In this document: positions 8,139 through 16,950 of the stretch, one piece after another | How positions within the stretch are numbered: the first letter of the stretch is position 1 | Layout: each line of letters begins with the position of its first letter | From: an uncultured bacterium | Lineage (GTDB): Bacteria > Actinomycetota > Coriobacteriia > Coriobacteriales > Coriobacteriaceae | Length of the DNA stretch: 64,000 nt | Reading direction: 5' to 3' | Assembly (NCBI GenBank): GCA_905214435.1 | Contig: CAJMMA010000001.1 | Coordinates: 62,001-126,000, forward strand | Made by a program: the position numbers and the translations under genes | The notes under the pieces: model-generated | Seen by the model: only the letters and a program-made list of their open reading frames with translations | Databases searched by the model: none | What the model was told of the DNA's origin: nothing

Positions 8139-8810
8139 CTAGACCGAATAGCCTTGGCCGCGATGCGTGGTCAAGTACCCCTTGATGCCGATTTTTTCGA
8201 GCGTGGTGCGCAGACGGTTGATGTTGACGGTGAGCGTGTTGTCGTCCACGAAGGCATCGGAGTCCCACAGGTCCTGCATGATGGCCGAGCGCGAAACGAT
8301 CTTGCCCGCGCGACCCAAGAGCAGCGAGAGGATACGCAGCTCGTTTTTGGTGAGCTCGGTGCTAGTGCCGGTTTGCGTGTTGGTGACCATGGAGCGGGCG
8401 AGGTCAAGCTCCAGCCCCTTGTGGACAAGTGTGCTGCGCTCGCCTGACGCCGCGGTGCGACGCAGCAGTGCGTTGATGCGCGCCACGAGCACGCGCGCGC
8501 TATAGGGCTTGGGAACAAAGTCGTCCGCGCCGAGCGTCATGGCCATGACCTCGTCGATCTCGGTCGTGCGCGAGGTGAGGACGATGATGGGGACCTCGGA
8601 TTCGCGGCGAACCTCGTGGCAGATATGCTGGCCGTCCTTGACGGGAAGCGTGAGGTCGAGCAGCACCAGGTCGGGCGCGGCGGCGAGAATATCGCGCGAG
8701 ACATGCTCGAACGATTCGCAGGCCTCGATTTCAAACCCGGCACGGGCAAGGATATCGGCAAGCTCGCGACGAATGGGCTCGTCGTCCTCAACGATATAGA
8801 TTAGCGCCAT
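8139..8810 (-). CDS. Two-component response regulator, OmpR/BceR type
   Basis: 223 residues. Receiver domain at 1-115 with the acidic pair in IVEDDEPIRR, phosphoacceptor Asp52 (LVLLDLTLP), a Thr in VLTSRT and Lys in FVPKPYS. C-terminal OmpR-type winged helix at about 130-223 (LTKNELRILSLLL, VNINRLRTTLEKIG, YLTTHRGQGYSV). The frame runs upstream to 8933, but ATG 8810 follows GGGGAG by 7 nt and starts exactly at the receiver. It is the first gene of a two-gene operon with the kinase. Confidence 0.92.
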   Translation of the reverse strand: MALIYIVEDDEPIRRELADILARAGFEIEACESFEHVSRDILAAAPDLVLLDLTLPVKDGQHICHEVRRESEVPIIVLTSRTTEIDEVMAMTLGADDFVPKPYSARVLVARINALLRRTAASGERSTLVHKGLELDLARSMVTNTQTGTSTELTKNELRILSLLLGRAGKIVSRSAIMQDLWDSDAFVDDNTLTVNINRLRTTLEKIGIKGYLTTHRGQGYSV

Positions 8811-8989
8811 GGATTCCGCTCCCCTCTTGGTTGTCTTGCCACCATTATGGCTGCGAAACTGCAGGTGCGCGCCACGCACGTCGCCAAGGTGACAGAACTG
8901 TTCGCGAGCGGGGGCGTTTTGTCCGCCTCGCACTCGCAGCGGTGGCGGGAACCAAAATGATTCTTTAATCCCCGTCCCAGAATAATCAT

Positions 8990-9721
8990 TTAGCGGCGGG
9001 CGCGAAGCTTTTCGTAGCCGTCGGCAAAGAAGGCGACCGCCGCGGCATCAGACTCGGCGGCGTCGGCGTCGGTGGCAGGCACCACGCCGTGCTCGTCGCT
9101 TACCAGGAACAAGGCGCCCTTGAGCTGTGCGGGAATGTCTACGCGCGTGACCGGGATGCCCTTGGTCTGGGCCAGCTGCTCTATGAGCGTCGCCGTGCCA
9201 CACAGGCACTCGTCCGCCGGCGCCACAAAGGCCAGCTCGCCGTTGTTGACGGCAGCGAGCAGCTCGGGCGCCACGCCGGTTTCGTCGGCCTCGGAGCGGG
9301 CCTCGGCGGAGCGGGCACGCAGCGCCTTGGCCGACGTATCGGCTAGCGGCTCGTACTCCCCCACCGTCATGGCAGCGTTGCCGTTGATGTCGATCACCAG
9401 CATGAGTACGCCGTCGTGCGCGGTGTAATCGCCCTCGGCAAGCGACCACTCAACGTGCTGCTTGGCCCAGCTGAGCATGTTATGGGTAAGCGGCTCGCCC
9501 TGCACCAAGCGCTCGGACAGCGCGCGAATGTGACGGTTGAGCATGGGCACCTTTTTGTTGGACATGCGCCAACGGCAGATAAGCGCGGGCTTGTCGAGCG
9601 TAAACTTCTCGACCGCCTCCTGATTGGCGCAAAAGTCCTCGTACGCACGCTGGTCCTCGGCATTGCCAAACAGCTCGGCATCATCAATCTGGGGCATGGT
9701 CATACCTTTCGTGTTAGTCAT
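8990..9721 (-). CDS. Conserved-looking hypothetical protein, 243 residues
   Basis: I do not recognise a family. The protein is soluble-looking and acidic, with no signal peptide or membrane segment. It has a helical N-terminal third (AEDQRAYEDFCANQEAVEKF) and a middle section LMLVIDINGNAAMTVGEYEPL that looks like beta strands. Two Cys lie close together in ADECLCGTATLI. Either ATG 9721 (GAGG 6 nt upstream) or ATG 9697 (AAAGG 7 nt upstream) could start it; codon-level evidence does not decide. It is monocistronic. Confidence 0.7.
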   Translation of the reverse strand: MTNTKGMTMPQIDDAELFGNAEDQRAYEDFCANQEAVEKFTLDKPALICRWRMSNKKVPMLNRHIRALSERLVQGEPLTHNMLSWAKQHVEWSLAEGDYTAHDGVLMLVIDINGNAAMTVGEYEPLADTSAKALRARSAEARSEADETGVAPELLAAVNNGELAFVAPADECLCGTATLIEQLAQTKGIPVTRVDIPAQLKGALFLVSDEHGVVPATDADAAESDAAAVAFFADGYEKLRARR

Positions 9722-9737
9722 TCCGTCCTCTTATACC

Positions 9738-9773
9738 AAAAAGACGGCCCTCCAAACGGAGCGGCCGTCTTTT
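9738..9773 (-). terminator. Bidirectional intrinsic terminator downstream of purH
   Basis: GACGGCC (9743-9749) pairs with GGCCGTC (9763-9769), with an inner CTCC / GGAG stem. On the minus strand the stem is followed by five T (9738-9742), on the plus strand by four T. It lies 200 bp after the purH stop, beyond the 115-bp repeat. Confidence 0.8.
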
Positions 9774-9843
9774 GCAGAGATAATTTTAGAAGCGAGGCGG
9801 TCCAAGGGACGAGATAACATCCCATCCTCCCCAGTCAACCTAA

Positions 9844-9958
9844 CAGGTCGGCGAGGGTTGCCCAGGTGCCGCAGATTGCCGTGAAAGAGGAGCGACGCGT
9901 ACTTGGGTACGCGGGCGACGAATGAGCGGCAAGGTGCGGTGGTTGGGCAAGCCGCAGC
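9844..9958. repeat. Dispersed structured repeat, copy 1 (partner at 47421-47536)
   Basis: 115 bp, matching the second copy at all but about 11 positions. It forms an outer inverted repeat with arms of about 27 bases (GGGTTGCCCAGGTGCCGC... and GCGGCAAGGTGCGG...). At the tip is a small palindrome, GCGTAC(TTGG)GTACGC, in a GAGCGAC context. It begins 13 bp after the purH stop codon in purH orientation. It encodes nothing obvious. Confidence 0.8.
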
Positions 9959-9971
9959 GCCACCTCCCTAC

Positions 9972-11579
9972 TTAATGGCGGAAGTGGCGCGCACCCGTGA
10001 AAACCATCGCAATATTGTGCTCGTTGCAGGCCTGGATGCTCTCGTCATCGCGCTTGGAGCCGCCGGGCTGGATGATGCAGGTCACGCCGTGTGCGGCAAG
10101 CACGTCGACGTTGTCGCGGAACGGGAAGAACGCGTCGCTTGCGCAGGCAAAGCCGCCCTTCTCCACGCCCTCGCGCTCGCAGAAGTCCTCGGCGCGCTCG
10201 CAGGCAAGCAGCGCAGAGTCAACGCGGTTGGGCTGACCGGGGCCCATGCCAATGCCGGCCTTGCCCTTGGAGACCAGGATGGCGTTGGACTTGACGCCCT
10301 TGCAGACCTTCCAGGCAAACTCGAGCTCGGCCATCTCGGCATCGGTGGGCTTGCGGTCGGTGGGGAACGTAAAGGTCGCGGGGTCCTCGGTCACGTGGTC
10401 GACCTCCTGCACCAGCATGCCGCCGTCGATGGAGCGCAGTTCCACCTGGGCGCCGTGGTCCACGCCGCCGGTAGCCAGCACGCGCAGGTTGGGGCGCTTG
10501 GCCATGCGCTCGAGCGCCTCGGCAGTGTAGCTCGGGGCGATGATGACCTCGACAAACTGCTTGTTCTGATCGGCAAAATGCTCAACCAGCTCAAAGGGAA
10601 CCTCGCGGTTGCAGGCGATGATGCCGCCGAAGGCGCTCTTGGGATCGCAGGCGAAGGCGCGGTCGTAAGCGGACGTAATGTCCTCGGCAACGGCGGAGCC
10701 GCAGGGGTTCTGGTGTTTGAGGATCACGCAGGCAGGCTCGTCGAACTCGCGAACCAGGTTCCAAGCGGCATCGGCATCCAGATAGTTATTGTAGCTGAGC
10801 GGCTTGCCCTGGATCTGCTCGGAGCCCACGAGCGGAAACTGCGAGCTCGCGGTGTTCTCGCAACCCTCGGCAAAGCGGTAGACCGTAGCCTTCTGCTGAG
10901 GATTCTCGCCATAGCGCAGGTCGTCGACCTTCTCCAGCGAAATCTCGAGCTTGGCAGAGGTATCCGCCACGTCACTTGCCTGGGCGGCAAGCCAACGGGA
11001 GATAGCCGTGTCGTAGGCGGCGGTGGTCTGGTAGACCTTCACCTGCAGGCGACGACGGGTGGAAAGCGTGGTGCAACCGCCGGTCTCGTGCATCTCGGCC
11101 AGGACGGCGTCGTAGTCGGCCGGATCGGAGATGACGGTAACGCTCGTGGCGTTCTTGGCAGCAGAGCGCAGCATGGAGGGACCGCCGATGTCGATGTGCT
11201 CGATGGCATCCGCGAAGGTGACCTCGGGGTTGGCAACGGTCTTCTCGAACTCGTACAGGTTGACGACGACCAGGTCGATCAGCTTAATGCCGTGCTGAGC
11301 GGCCTCCTGCATGTGCTGCTCGGAATCGCGGCGGGCCAGCAGCGCGCCGTGAACCTTGGGGTGCAGGGTCTTAACGCGGCCGTCCATCATCTCGGGATAG
11401 CCCGTGAACTCCTCGATGGGGGTTACGGGAACGCCCGCGTCCTCGATGGCACGAGCCGTGCCGCCCGTAGAGATGATCTCGACGCCAAAGTCATCGACCA
11501 GCGTCCGTGCGAAATCGACGACGCCCGTCTTATCGGTAACCGAGATCAACGCGCGTGCGATCTTCACATCAGATCCCAT
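9972..11579 (-). CDS. purH: Bifunctional AICAR formyltransferase / IMP cyclohydrolase
   Basis: Catalyses the last two steps of de novo purine synthesis, AICAR to FAICAR to IMP. 535 residues, the usual length. The N-terminal MGS-like cyclohydrolase domain (about 1-200) shows ALISVTDKTGVVDFARTL, ISTGGTARAIEDAGVPV, and VKTLHPKVHGALLARR. The C-terminal formyltransferase domain shows LRYGENPQQKATVYR, KHQNPCGSAVA, SAFGGIIACNREV and the closing PGGSKRDDESIQACNEH. The ATG at 11579 has AGGAGG 6 nt before it. It is transcribed alone, divergently from the acetyltransferase gene; no purine riboswitch is visible in the 277-bp gap. Confidence 0.97.
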   Translation of the reverse strand: MGSDVKIARALISVTDKTGVVDFARTLVDDFGVEIISTGGTARAIEDAGVPVTPIEEFTGYPEMMDGRVKTLHPKVHGALLARRDSEQHMQEAAQHGIKLIDLVVVNLYEFEKTVANPEVTFADAIEHIDIGGPSMLRSAAKNATSVTVISDPADYDAVLAEMHETGGCTTLSTRRRLQVKVYQTTAAYDTAISRWLAAQASDVADTSAKLEISLEKVDDLRYGENPQQKATVYRFAEGCENTASSQFPLVGSEQIQGKPLSYNNYLDADAAWNLVREFDEPACVILKHQNPCGSAVAEDITSAYDRAFACDPKSAFGGIIACNREVPFELVEHFADQNKQFVEVIIAPSYTAEALERMAKRPNLRVLATGGVDHGAQVELRSIDGGMLVQEVDHVTEDPATFTFPTDRKPTDAEMAELEFAWKVCKGVKSNAILVSKGKAGIGMGPGQPNRVDSALLACERAEDFCEREGVEKGGFACASDAFFPFRDNVDVLAAHGVTCIIQPGGSKRDDESIQACNEHNIAMVFTGARHFRH

Positions 11580-11856
11580 GCAGTCCTCCTGTCTGGTACG
11601 CCGCCGTGCTCTGTGAGTCGGTGATACGTCGATCTGCAGCGCTCGCGCAGCGGCATTGAAAATACTGATTTAATGTAGCGCATCGAGCGCGTCGATGCAC
11701 CCCGCAACGGTCGCATGTGCAGAAAAAGCTTGCGAGCGGAGGGCATGGGCGCAGCACCGGGCGCGGTGAGTTCATGGAACACAGGGGCACCATAATTAGA
11801 TGCCAATGGCGTGGTAGAACTGTGCTCGATATGCATCCGCAAAAGAAAGAGGCACT

Positions 11857-12498
11857 ATGGTCTCGCGGGTTCTCTACCGACCGTTTGACACCGAAGACTT
11901 CGACGCCATCGCGCTGATTCTGCAGCAGCTTTGGCATAACAATTCGGATAACGATGAGTACAACCGCCTTGAGGCCGCGTGCGACCTTGCCTACTGCCTT
12001 TCGTCGTCGACGTTTTCGCAGGTTGCCGTCATCGACGGCCAGGCGCGCGGCATTGCGCTCGCGCGTGCGGGGCAAAGCTCCGGCGCCACCGTCAATGAAC
12101 ATTGGATGGATACCGAGCGCGCGCTGCTATCGCAGATGCGTGAGCTGGAGCCCGATGCCTGCGCCGAGTATCTCTCGTTTGTGCGCGCAACCATCCGCAC
12201 CAACAACCGCCTGCTCGAAAGCAGTCCCCTGCCACACGACAACGAGGTCACGTTGCTTGCCGTGGATCGCGATGTCCATGGCCTGGGCGTTGGCTCGGTC
12301 TTGCTCGACGCCGCGGTCTCGCACCTGTCCTCGCGCGGGGCAACGAGAGCGCACCTGTACACCGACTCCAACTGCTCATGGAAGTTCTACGAGCTGCATG
12401 GCTTTAAGCGCACGGCCACGCACCGCGCCAACCGCGAAGAGCGCCGCCACGACATGCCGCGCGAAAGCTTCCTCTACGAACTCGACCTAACGGCCTAA
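11857..12498 (+). CDS. GNAT family N-acetyltransferase
   Basis: 213 residues. The GNAT acetyl-CoA-binding core is visible at LLAVDRDVHGLGVGSVLLDAAVSHLSSRG (about 128-156; the V-x-x-x-x-x-G-x-G-x-G/A loop) and the following strand LYTDSNCSWKFYELHGFKRT, typical of motif B. The N-terminal part (RVLYRPFDTEDFDAIALIL) starts like other GNAT proteins. The substrate cannot be told from the sequence. The ATG has AGAGG at about 7 nt. Confidence 0.88.
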   Translation: MVSRVLYRPFDTEDFDAIALILQQLWHNNSDNDEYNRLEAACDLAYCLSSSTFSQVAVIDGQARGIALARAGQSSGATVNEHWMDTERALLSQMRELEPDACAEYLSFVRATIRTNNRLLESSPLPHDNEVTLLAVDRDVHGLGVGSVLLDAAVSHLSSRGATRAHLYTDSNCSWKFYELHGFKRTATHRANREERRHDMPRESFLYELDLTA

Positions 12499-12510
12499 AC
12501 CTGGCAGTTA

Positions 12511-12553
12511 GGGACGTTCCTCTTGTGCCGGCACTCCGGGACACCCCTTGGCA
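12511..12553. repeat. REP-like 43-bp repeat, copy A
   Basis: Starts GGGACGTTCC, has TGCCGGCA in the middle and ends ACACCCCTTGGCA. It is nearly the same as 14758-14800 in the same orientation. The two copies flank the DUF2207 gene. Confidence 0.7.
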
Positions 12554-12563
12554 GCAACCGCAC

Positions 12564-12611
12564 CTAGTCATTGGGGACGTTCTTAAATGACTAGTCGCTG
12601 GGGACAGTCTT
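12564..12611. repeat. REP-like palindromic element, GGGGACGTTCTT type
   Basis: CTAGTCATT (12564-12572) and AATGACTAG (12586-12594) flank GGGGACGTTCTTA; a second GGGGACAGTCTT box follows. The core recurs inverted at 46464-46496. GGGACnGTCC-type boxes are common in REP sequences moved by Y1 (RAYT) transposases; no such transposase is in this window. Confidence 0.7.
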
Positions 12612-12625
12612 CGTAGGTAGCGCGT

Positions 12626-12673
12626 AAAAAGGGGATGGGCTTTCCCCGACGGCTGTCGAGAAAAGCCCATCCC
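12626..12673 (-). terminator. Intrinsic terminator of the DUF2207 gene
   Basis: On the minus strand, GGGATGGGCTTTTC pairs with GGGAAAGCCCATCCC around a 13-nt loop, then five T (12626-12630). It starts about 15 bp after the stop codon. Confidence 0.85.
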
Positions 12674-12687
12674 ATAATTTACGACCG

Positions 12688-14634
12688 TTAGAACGTTCCG
12701 CCGCCGCCTCCGCCGACGCCGCCGCCTCCGCCGCCCGAGAAGCCGCCACCACCGCCGCCACTCGAGCTATCGGAGCTCGAAGCCAACTCGCGGATGGTCT
12801 CGTGATACACATCGTTGAACGAATCGAGCGGGGACTCGTTGCCGTAGTGATGGTAATACCACCAGTAGCAGGGGTAGTTGTCGTAGAAATCGTCGCTGTT
12901 GCGCAGGTCCGCAGGCACGGCCTCGGCCAGCTGTCGCAGCACTTCTTTCGAAACGCCTAGGGCAACGCCCATCACCAGCAGCTTGTTCCACAGCACCAGA
13001 TCGCCCGGGACGGCTTCCTTTAGGCGTGTGAAGTCCTCGAGCCAATGCTTGAGCGCCTTGCAGCGAGCCGCCACCTCGGCGCCCTCCGGCGTGTAACGGC
13101 GGAAGGTGCAGCTCAGGACAAAGCCCACGATCGTGACGGGGATCGAAATCATAGCGGCACCGACGTTGGCGTCCGCAAAGTCGGTATAGAACAGAGAGCC
13201 CAAAATGCCAAAGACAATGATGATGCCGAGAACCAGGCCGGCCACCATCGCGATAGTGCCATCCGATGCGATAAACTCGCGCTCCTCCAGCTTGCCCTTA
13301 ACCGTGCTCTGATAGTCCTCGAGCTTGTCGCCAACAGATTCAGTACGCTCGCTGGCATACTCCTCCAGCTCGCTAAACGTGCGCGAACGGACGCCGTCTT
13401 TATCGGGCTTAACGCCAGCGAAGAAGACCTTGAGCACGTCGCGATCGATGCCGTCCTTCTTGGCAGCCTTCCAGGCCTCGTCGGTCACTGTGATGCGATA
13501 CGTCTGCTCCTCTTTTTCGCGACGGAGCAGACCCTTCTTCTTGGTCTCGGTCGCTTCTTCCAGCTTGATCACGCGGTCGTCGGTCAGCTTCATCAGCGTG
13601 GCGATATATGCCTGATCGGGCACGTCGTTCCAGCTCATAAGAGTTGCAAGCACCGCGGGATGATCGGCGGAGGGCACATCGCGGAAGTACTCGTCCTGGA
13701 AGAGCGGCTTGGGCTTGGGCCTGCGCAGCTTGAGCATCACGATTACACCGGTATAGGCAACCGCCACAACAACACACACCACGGCAATCGCGCTGGCAAC
13801 CGCACGCGCGTGCTCACGGCGGGCGTTAGCTTCGTCGGCCCATTCCTTCTCTTCGCTCAGGATCGTTGACATGCGCTCTTCGCCCGAAGCGGCAAGCTGC
13901 GGCACCCAGTCGCTAGGGAAGGCGATGCGTGCCTCGGCGAATTCGCCCTGGTGCACGCAGGGAATGGTATAGGTGACCATGGGCTCGTCCTCATCGAGCG
14001 ACACGTCGCCCGTCAGCGGACCATGGCCCCATGCGCGGAAGTTATCGCCCTTGACGGCCGCCGTCCCGGCAGCGGCATTCGCGAAGCACACTTCCATCTC
14101 GACGTCATCGGAATCCGCAGACCAGCCGTCACCCACGAACTTCCAGTAGAGCTCGGCGGTATCGGCCCAGTTCATAACCGCACCGGTCATGGTGTAGCTC
14201 ACGTAGTAGATTGCGCTGTCGCCGCTCTCGTGAGGGCTGAACACCTTAATCCTTACGCCGTCACCGGTCTGCTCGACCGTGTAAACGCCAGAGTCGCCCT
14301 TGTTCGCGCTATCGACTTTGTTAAACGCGGTGTCCTCTTCCTCGACACTCAGCACGTCGACGCCCGCCGTGCCGCCCTGCTGGTTGGAGCCCGTATTGAT
14401 CTCCCAAAACACGCCGTTAATGTCGTCGTCGAAATCAAACTGGCGTCCCTCGACAACGGCCAGCGATCCATCGGCCTCGACCGTGGCACTGATGTAGGTT
14501 TGGGTCATGGAATACCCGTCGGCACGTGCAACGGCGGGCAACAGCAGCAGCGCGCACGCGACGAGCGCACAAATGGAAGCAAATCGCGCAAACGGGCAGC
14601 GCTGCCGACAGGTCTTGGCAACGGGGGCGTTCAT
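12688..14634 (-). CDS. DUF2207 domain membrane protein
   Basis: 648 residues. An N-terminal signal peptide or anchor (hydrophobic at about 18-34, ending AVARADG) is followed by an extracellular beta-rich DUF2207 domain with FDDDINGVFWEI and VSYTMTGAVMNWAD. Then come one transmembrane helix near residues 283-303, a cytoplasmic linker, a second hydrophobic pair at about 474-520 and a C-terminal tail of Gly runs broken by Phe and Ser. A glycine-rich end is usual for this family (YciQ-like). The function of DUF2207 proteins is unknown. ATG 14634 is preferred over the 12-codon longer frame because AAGGA lies about 7 nt upstream. It is monocistronic. Confidence 0.88.
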   Translation of the reverse strand: MNAPVAKTCRQRCPFARFASICALVACALLLLPAVARADGYSMTQTYISATVEADGSLAVVEGRQFDFDDDINGVFWEINTGSNQQGGTAGVDVLSVEEEDTAFNKVDSANKGDSGVYTVEQTGDGVRIKVFSPHESGDSAIYYVSYTMTGAVMNWADTAELYWKFVGDGWSADSDDVEMEVCFANAAAGTAAVKGDNFRAWGHGPLTGDVSLDEDEPMVTYTIPCVHQGEFAEARIAFPSDWVPQLAASGEERMSTILSEEKEWADEANARREHARAVASAIAVVCVVVAVAYTGVIVMLKLRRPKPKPLFQDEYFRDVPSADHPAVLATLMSWNDVPDQAYIATLMKLTDDRVIKLEEATETKKKGLLRREKEEQTYRITVTDEAWKAAKKDGIDRDVLKVFFAGVKPDKDGVRSRTFSELEEYASERTESVGDKLEDYQSTVKGKLEEREFIASDGTIAMVAGLVLGIIIVFGILGSLFYTDFADANVGAAMISIPVTIVGFVLSCTFRRYTPEGAEVAARCKALKHWLEDFTRLKEAVPGDLVLWNKLLVMGVALGVSKEVLRQLAEAVPADLRNSDDFYDNYPCYWWYYHHYGNESPLDSFNDVYHETIRELASSSDSSSGGGGGGFSGGGGGGVGGGGGGTF

Positions 14635-14757
14635 AGGCACATCCTTTGTCTGTGATACCAGTAGCGTCATTGTCCCACGTTTGCGGGTTCATGTGACGAA
14701 CATCTAGGTCAGCGGAGTATCAAACGGGACGAAAGTCACGCCCGCGGCCGGCACCTG

Positions 14758-14800
14758 GGGACGTTCCTTATCTGCCGGCAATCTGGGACACTCCTTGGCA
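14758..14800. repeat. REP-like 43-bp repeat, copy B
   Basis: GGGACGTTCCTTATCTGCC...GGGACACTCCTTGGCA; the same orientation as 12511-12553. It sits in the 508-bp gap upstream of the DUF2207 gene, which otherwise holds only the hairpin at 14971-15006 and no credible gene. Confidence 0.7.
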
Positions 14801-14970
14801 TAGCCCGCTCCGGCAATAGATACCACTTCATAGCTCCATCACAGGTGTAGCGGCTTTGTGTGGGCGCGGCATGCGCTGATTGAGCCGCCAGTTGAGGGGC
14901 ATAAAGCAGTTGAGCGAAAACGGTTTGCCCCTTTGCCGTCCGCTTGAGGATCATGTCCCCCTTTTCCGCG

Positions 14971-15006
14971 GAAACCCCGGCAGTTGCGAAGAGCTGCCGG
15001 GGTTTC
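14971..15006. repeat. Perfect 13-bp stem-loop in the gap before gluQ
   Basis: GAAACCCCGGCAG (14971-14983) and CTGCCGGGGTTTC (14994-15006) form a perfect stem with a 10-nt loop. It is followed by TGTCGTTTG on the plus strand, a weak T-tract, so terminator function is possible but unproven. Confidence 0.6.
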
Positions 15007-15142
15007 TGTCGTTTGAGGGCTAGATTGATTGACGACGATTAAGGCGCCGAGCCGGTGGTCCGGCACGCGCAACGTGTGGCCTCAGCAACTTGCAGGCCAC
15101 GGCAGCGTCTCCCCCACCACGCCCCGCGCTATACTCGTCCGC

Positions 15143-16147
15143 ATGGACATCAACGCACGCAACATAGCAACAACCGCCGCCGACGCGCCAACGACGCCGG
15201 CCGCTCCCGCGCCCGTCGTGGGGCGCTTCGCCCCGTCGCCCTCGGGCCGTATGCACCTGGGCAACGTGTTCAGCTGCCTGTGCGCATGGCTTTCGGCCCG
15301 CAGCCAGGGCGGCAGCATCGTGTTACGCATTGAGGACCTGGACGATCGCTGCAAGCGCCCGGAACTTGCCGCCCAATTGATTGACGACCTGGCCTGGCTG
15401 GGGCTGGAGTGGGACGAAGGCCCCTACTACCAGCACGACCGCCTAGACCTGTACGAGAGCGCCTTGCGCCGGCTGAAAGACGCCGGCCTCACCTATCCCT
15501 GCTTTTGCACACGCGCCGAGCTCCACGCCGCGAGTGCACCGCACGCGAGCGACGGCACGCCCATCTACCGTGGCGCCTGCCGAAGTCTTTCGGCCGAGGA
15601 GGTGGCCCGCCGCAGCGCCCTGCGCGCCCCGGCCACACGTCTGCGCGTGCCCACCGTCGACGACCTCGCAGACGACGTGATCGAATTTGTGGATCGCACG
15701 TACGGCGCCCAATGCGAAGCACTCGCCACCGAGTGCGGCGACTTTTTGGTGCGCCGCAGCGACGGCGTGTTTGCCTATCAGCTAGCCGTGGTGGTCGACG
15801 ACGCTGCCATGGGCGTCACCGAGGTCGTGCGCGGATGCGACCTGCTGGGGTCCACGCCGCGCCAGATCTATCTGCAGCACCTGTTGGGACTGCCCACGCC
15901 GCACTACGCACATATTCCGCTGCTCATGGCACCGGACGGCCGCCGCCTTTCCAAACGAGACCGCGATCTGGACCTGGGCGAACTCCGCGCCCGCTTTGGC
16001 ACGCCCGAAGCGCTGCTGGGCTGGCTCGCCGGGCAAACGGGCATCGCGCCGGACACCACGCCGCGCTCTGCTGAGCAACTGATCGAGCACTTTAGCTGGG
16101 GTGCTATCCGCGCACACCGGGAAAACATCACCATAACGGCTGAATAG
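15143..16147 (+). CDS. gluQ: Glutamyl-Q tRNA(Asp) synthetase
   Basis: A paralogue of the catalytic half of glutamyl-tRNA synthetase that attaches glutamate to queuosine at position 34 of tRNA-Asp. The class I signatures are RFAPSPSGRMHLGNV (HIGH equivalent) and GRRLSKRDRDL (KMSKS equivalent). The protein stops at 334 residues with no anticodon-binding domain, as expected for GluQ. A zinc-site pattern CxC...YxxxC is present (YPCFCTRAE and IYRGACR), which is characteristic of GluQ. The upstream 38 codons of open frame are non-conserved in look and include a hairpin-rich stretch, so ATG 15143 is taken; its ribosome site is weak. A discriminating GluRS cannot be excluded without alignment, but length and zinc motif argue against it. 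Confidence 0.87.
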   Translation: MDINARNIATTAADAPTTPAAPAPVVGRFAPSPSGRMHLGNVFSCLCAWLSARSQGGSIVLRIEDLDDRCKRPELAAQLIDDLAWLGLEWDEGPYYQHDRLDLYESALRRLKDAGLTYPCFCTRAELHAASAPHASDGTPIYRGACRSLSAEEVARRSALRAPATRLRVPTVDDLADDVIEFVDRTYGAQCEALATECGDFLVRRSDGVFAYQLAVVVDDAAMGVTEVVRGCDLLGSTPRQIYLQHLLGLPTPHYAHIPLLMAPDGRRLSKRDRDLDLGELRARFGTPEALLGWLAGQTGIAPDTTPRSAEQLIEHFSWGAIRAHRENITITAE

Positions 16148-16164
16148 CCAAATACGCCCCGCCC

Positions 16165-16890
16165 CTACGCAACATCCCAAGGCTGGAGCTCGTCGCCCAG
16201 GCGAACGATGCAGTCGTAGAGCACGGTGTGACGCTCGGCCGGGTTGGCGTCGCGATGAAAATGGCCGTAGTACCAGCGCTTGTAGTCCAAGCGATCTTCC
16301 AGCTCATCGAAAAACGCCGTAAGTCGATCAACGCCGGGGCAATCCCAGCCGGGCGCCGGATAGAGCGTGGGCGAAAGCATGTGCGTAGAGCAGGTGTGGG
16401 TAATTACGTAGTCGACCTTCCAGCCCACGCTGTCGAGCTTTGTCCACGCCTCCTCAAAGTTGCGCTCGTCCGGCAGCTCCTGTGGCCACCAGCTGGAATA
16501 CGGAATGCGGTATTCCTTGTCCACGCTCGTGGCACCGCCCATAGTAAAGATCGTTGAGCCGTCGAGCTCAAAAATCTCGCCATGCGTCAGGCGCCGTATG
16601 GGAGAGGTGTCCGACAGGCGCTGCGTCAGCCCACCGTGCCACAGCTCCATGGGACGCTCCGCCCAATGGTCGAAGCGCTCGTGGTTACCGTCGACAAACA
16701 GCACGGTATAGGGCCGCGACTCCAGCCAGGCGATGTCGGCGCACTCCTCGGCAGAGAAATCCCACGGAAGGCCAAAGTCGCCCGCGATGATGAGATAGTC
16801 GTCGCTCGTCAGACTATCCCCAAGCTCCCAGTCGCGCAGCTTTTGCATGTCGACGCCGCCGTGAATATCACCCGTCACATAGACCGTCAT
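16165..16890 (-). CDS. Metallophosphoesterase (calcineurin-like)
   Basis: 241 residues of the calcineurin-like phosphoesterase fold. Visible metal-binding motifs: GDIHG near residue 6, IIAGDFG, FVDGNHERFD (the GNH[E/D] motif) and the late YGHFHRD (GHxH). The middle contains SWWPQELPDERNF, an aromatic patch often seen in hypothetical phosphoesterases of Firmicutes and Actinobacteria. The substrate is unknown. ATG 16890 is chosen because the fold begins there (MTVYVTGDIHG); the longer frame adds 12 unrelated residues. It may be co-transcribed with the small membrane protein upstream. Confidence 0.88.
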   Translation of the reverse strand: MTVYVTGDIHGGVDMQKLRDWELGDSLTSDDYLIIAGDFGLPWDFSAEECADIAWLESRPYTVLFVDGNHERFDHWAERPMELWHGGLTQRLSDTSPIRRLTHGEIFELDGSTIFTMGGATSVDKEYRIPYSSWWPQELPDERNFEEAWTKLDSVGWKVDYVITHTCSTHMLSPTLYPAPGWDCPGVDRLTAFFDELEDRLDYKRWYYGHFHRDANPAERHTVLYDCIVRLGDELQPWDVA

Positions 16891-16950
16891 CGGATTACCA
16901 CTTCCCTGCAAGTCGCTAGCCCGCATTCCGCGCGATCACTAAGCCAACCG

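Noticed and set aside
9903..11624. Plus-strand open frame opposite purH
   Set aside because: Antisense to purH with all catalytic motifs; product has no recognisable domain.
11580..11856. Purine riboswitch upstream of purH
   Set aside because: The gap lacks the conserved loop-loop sequences and a following terminator.
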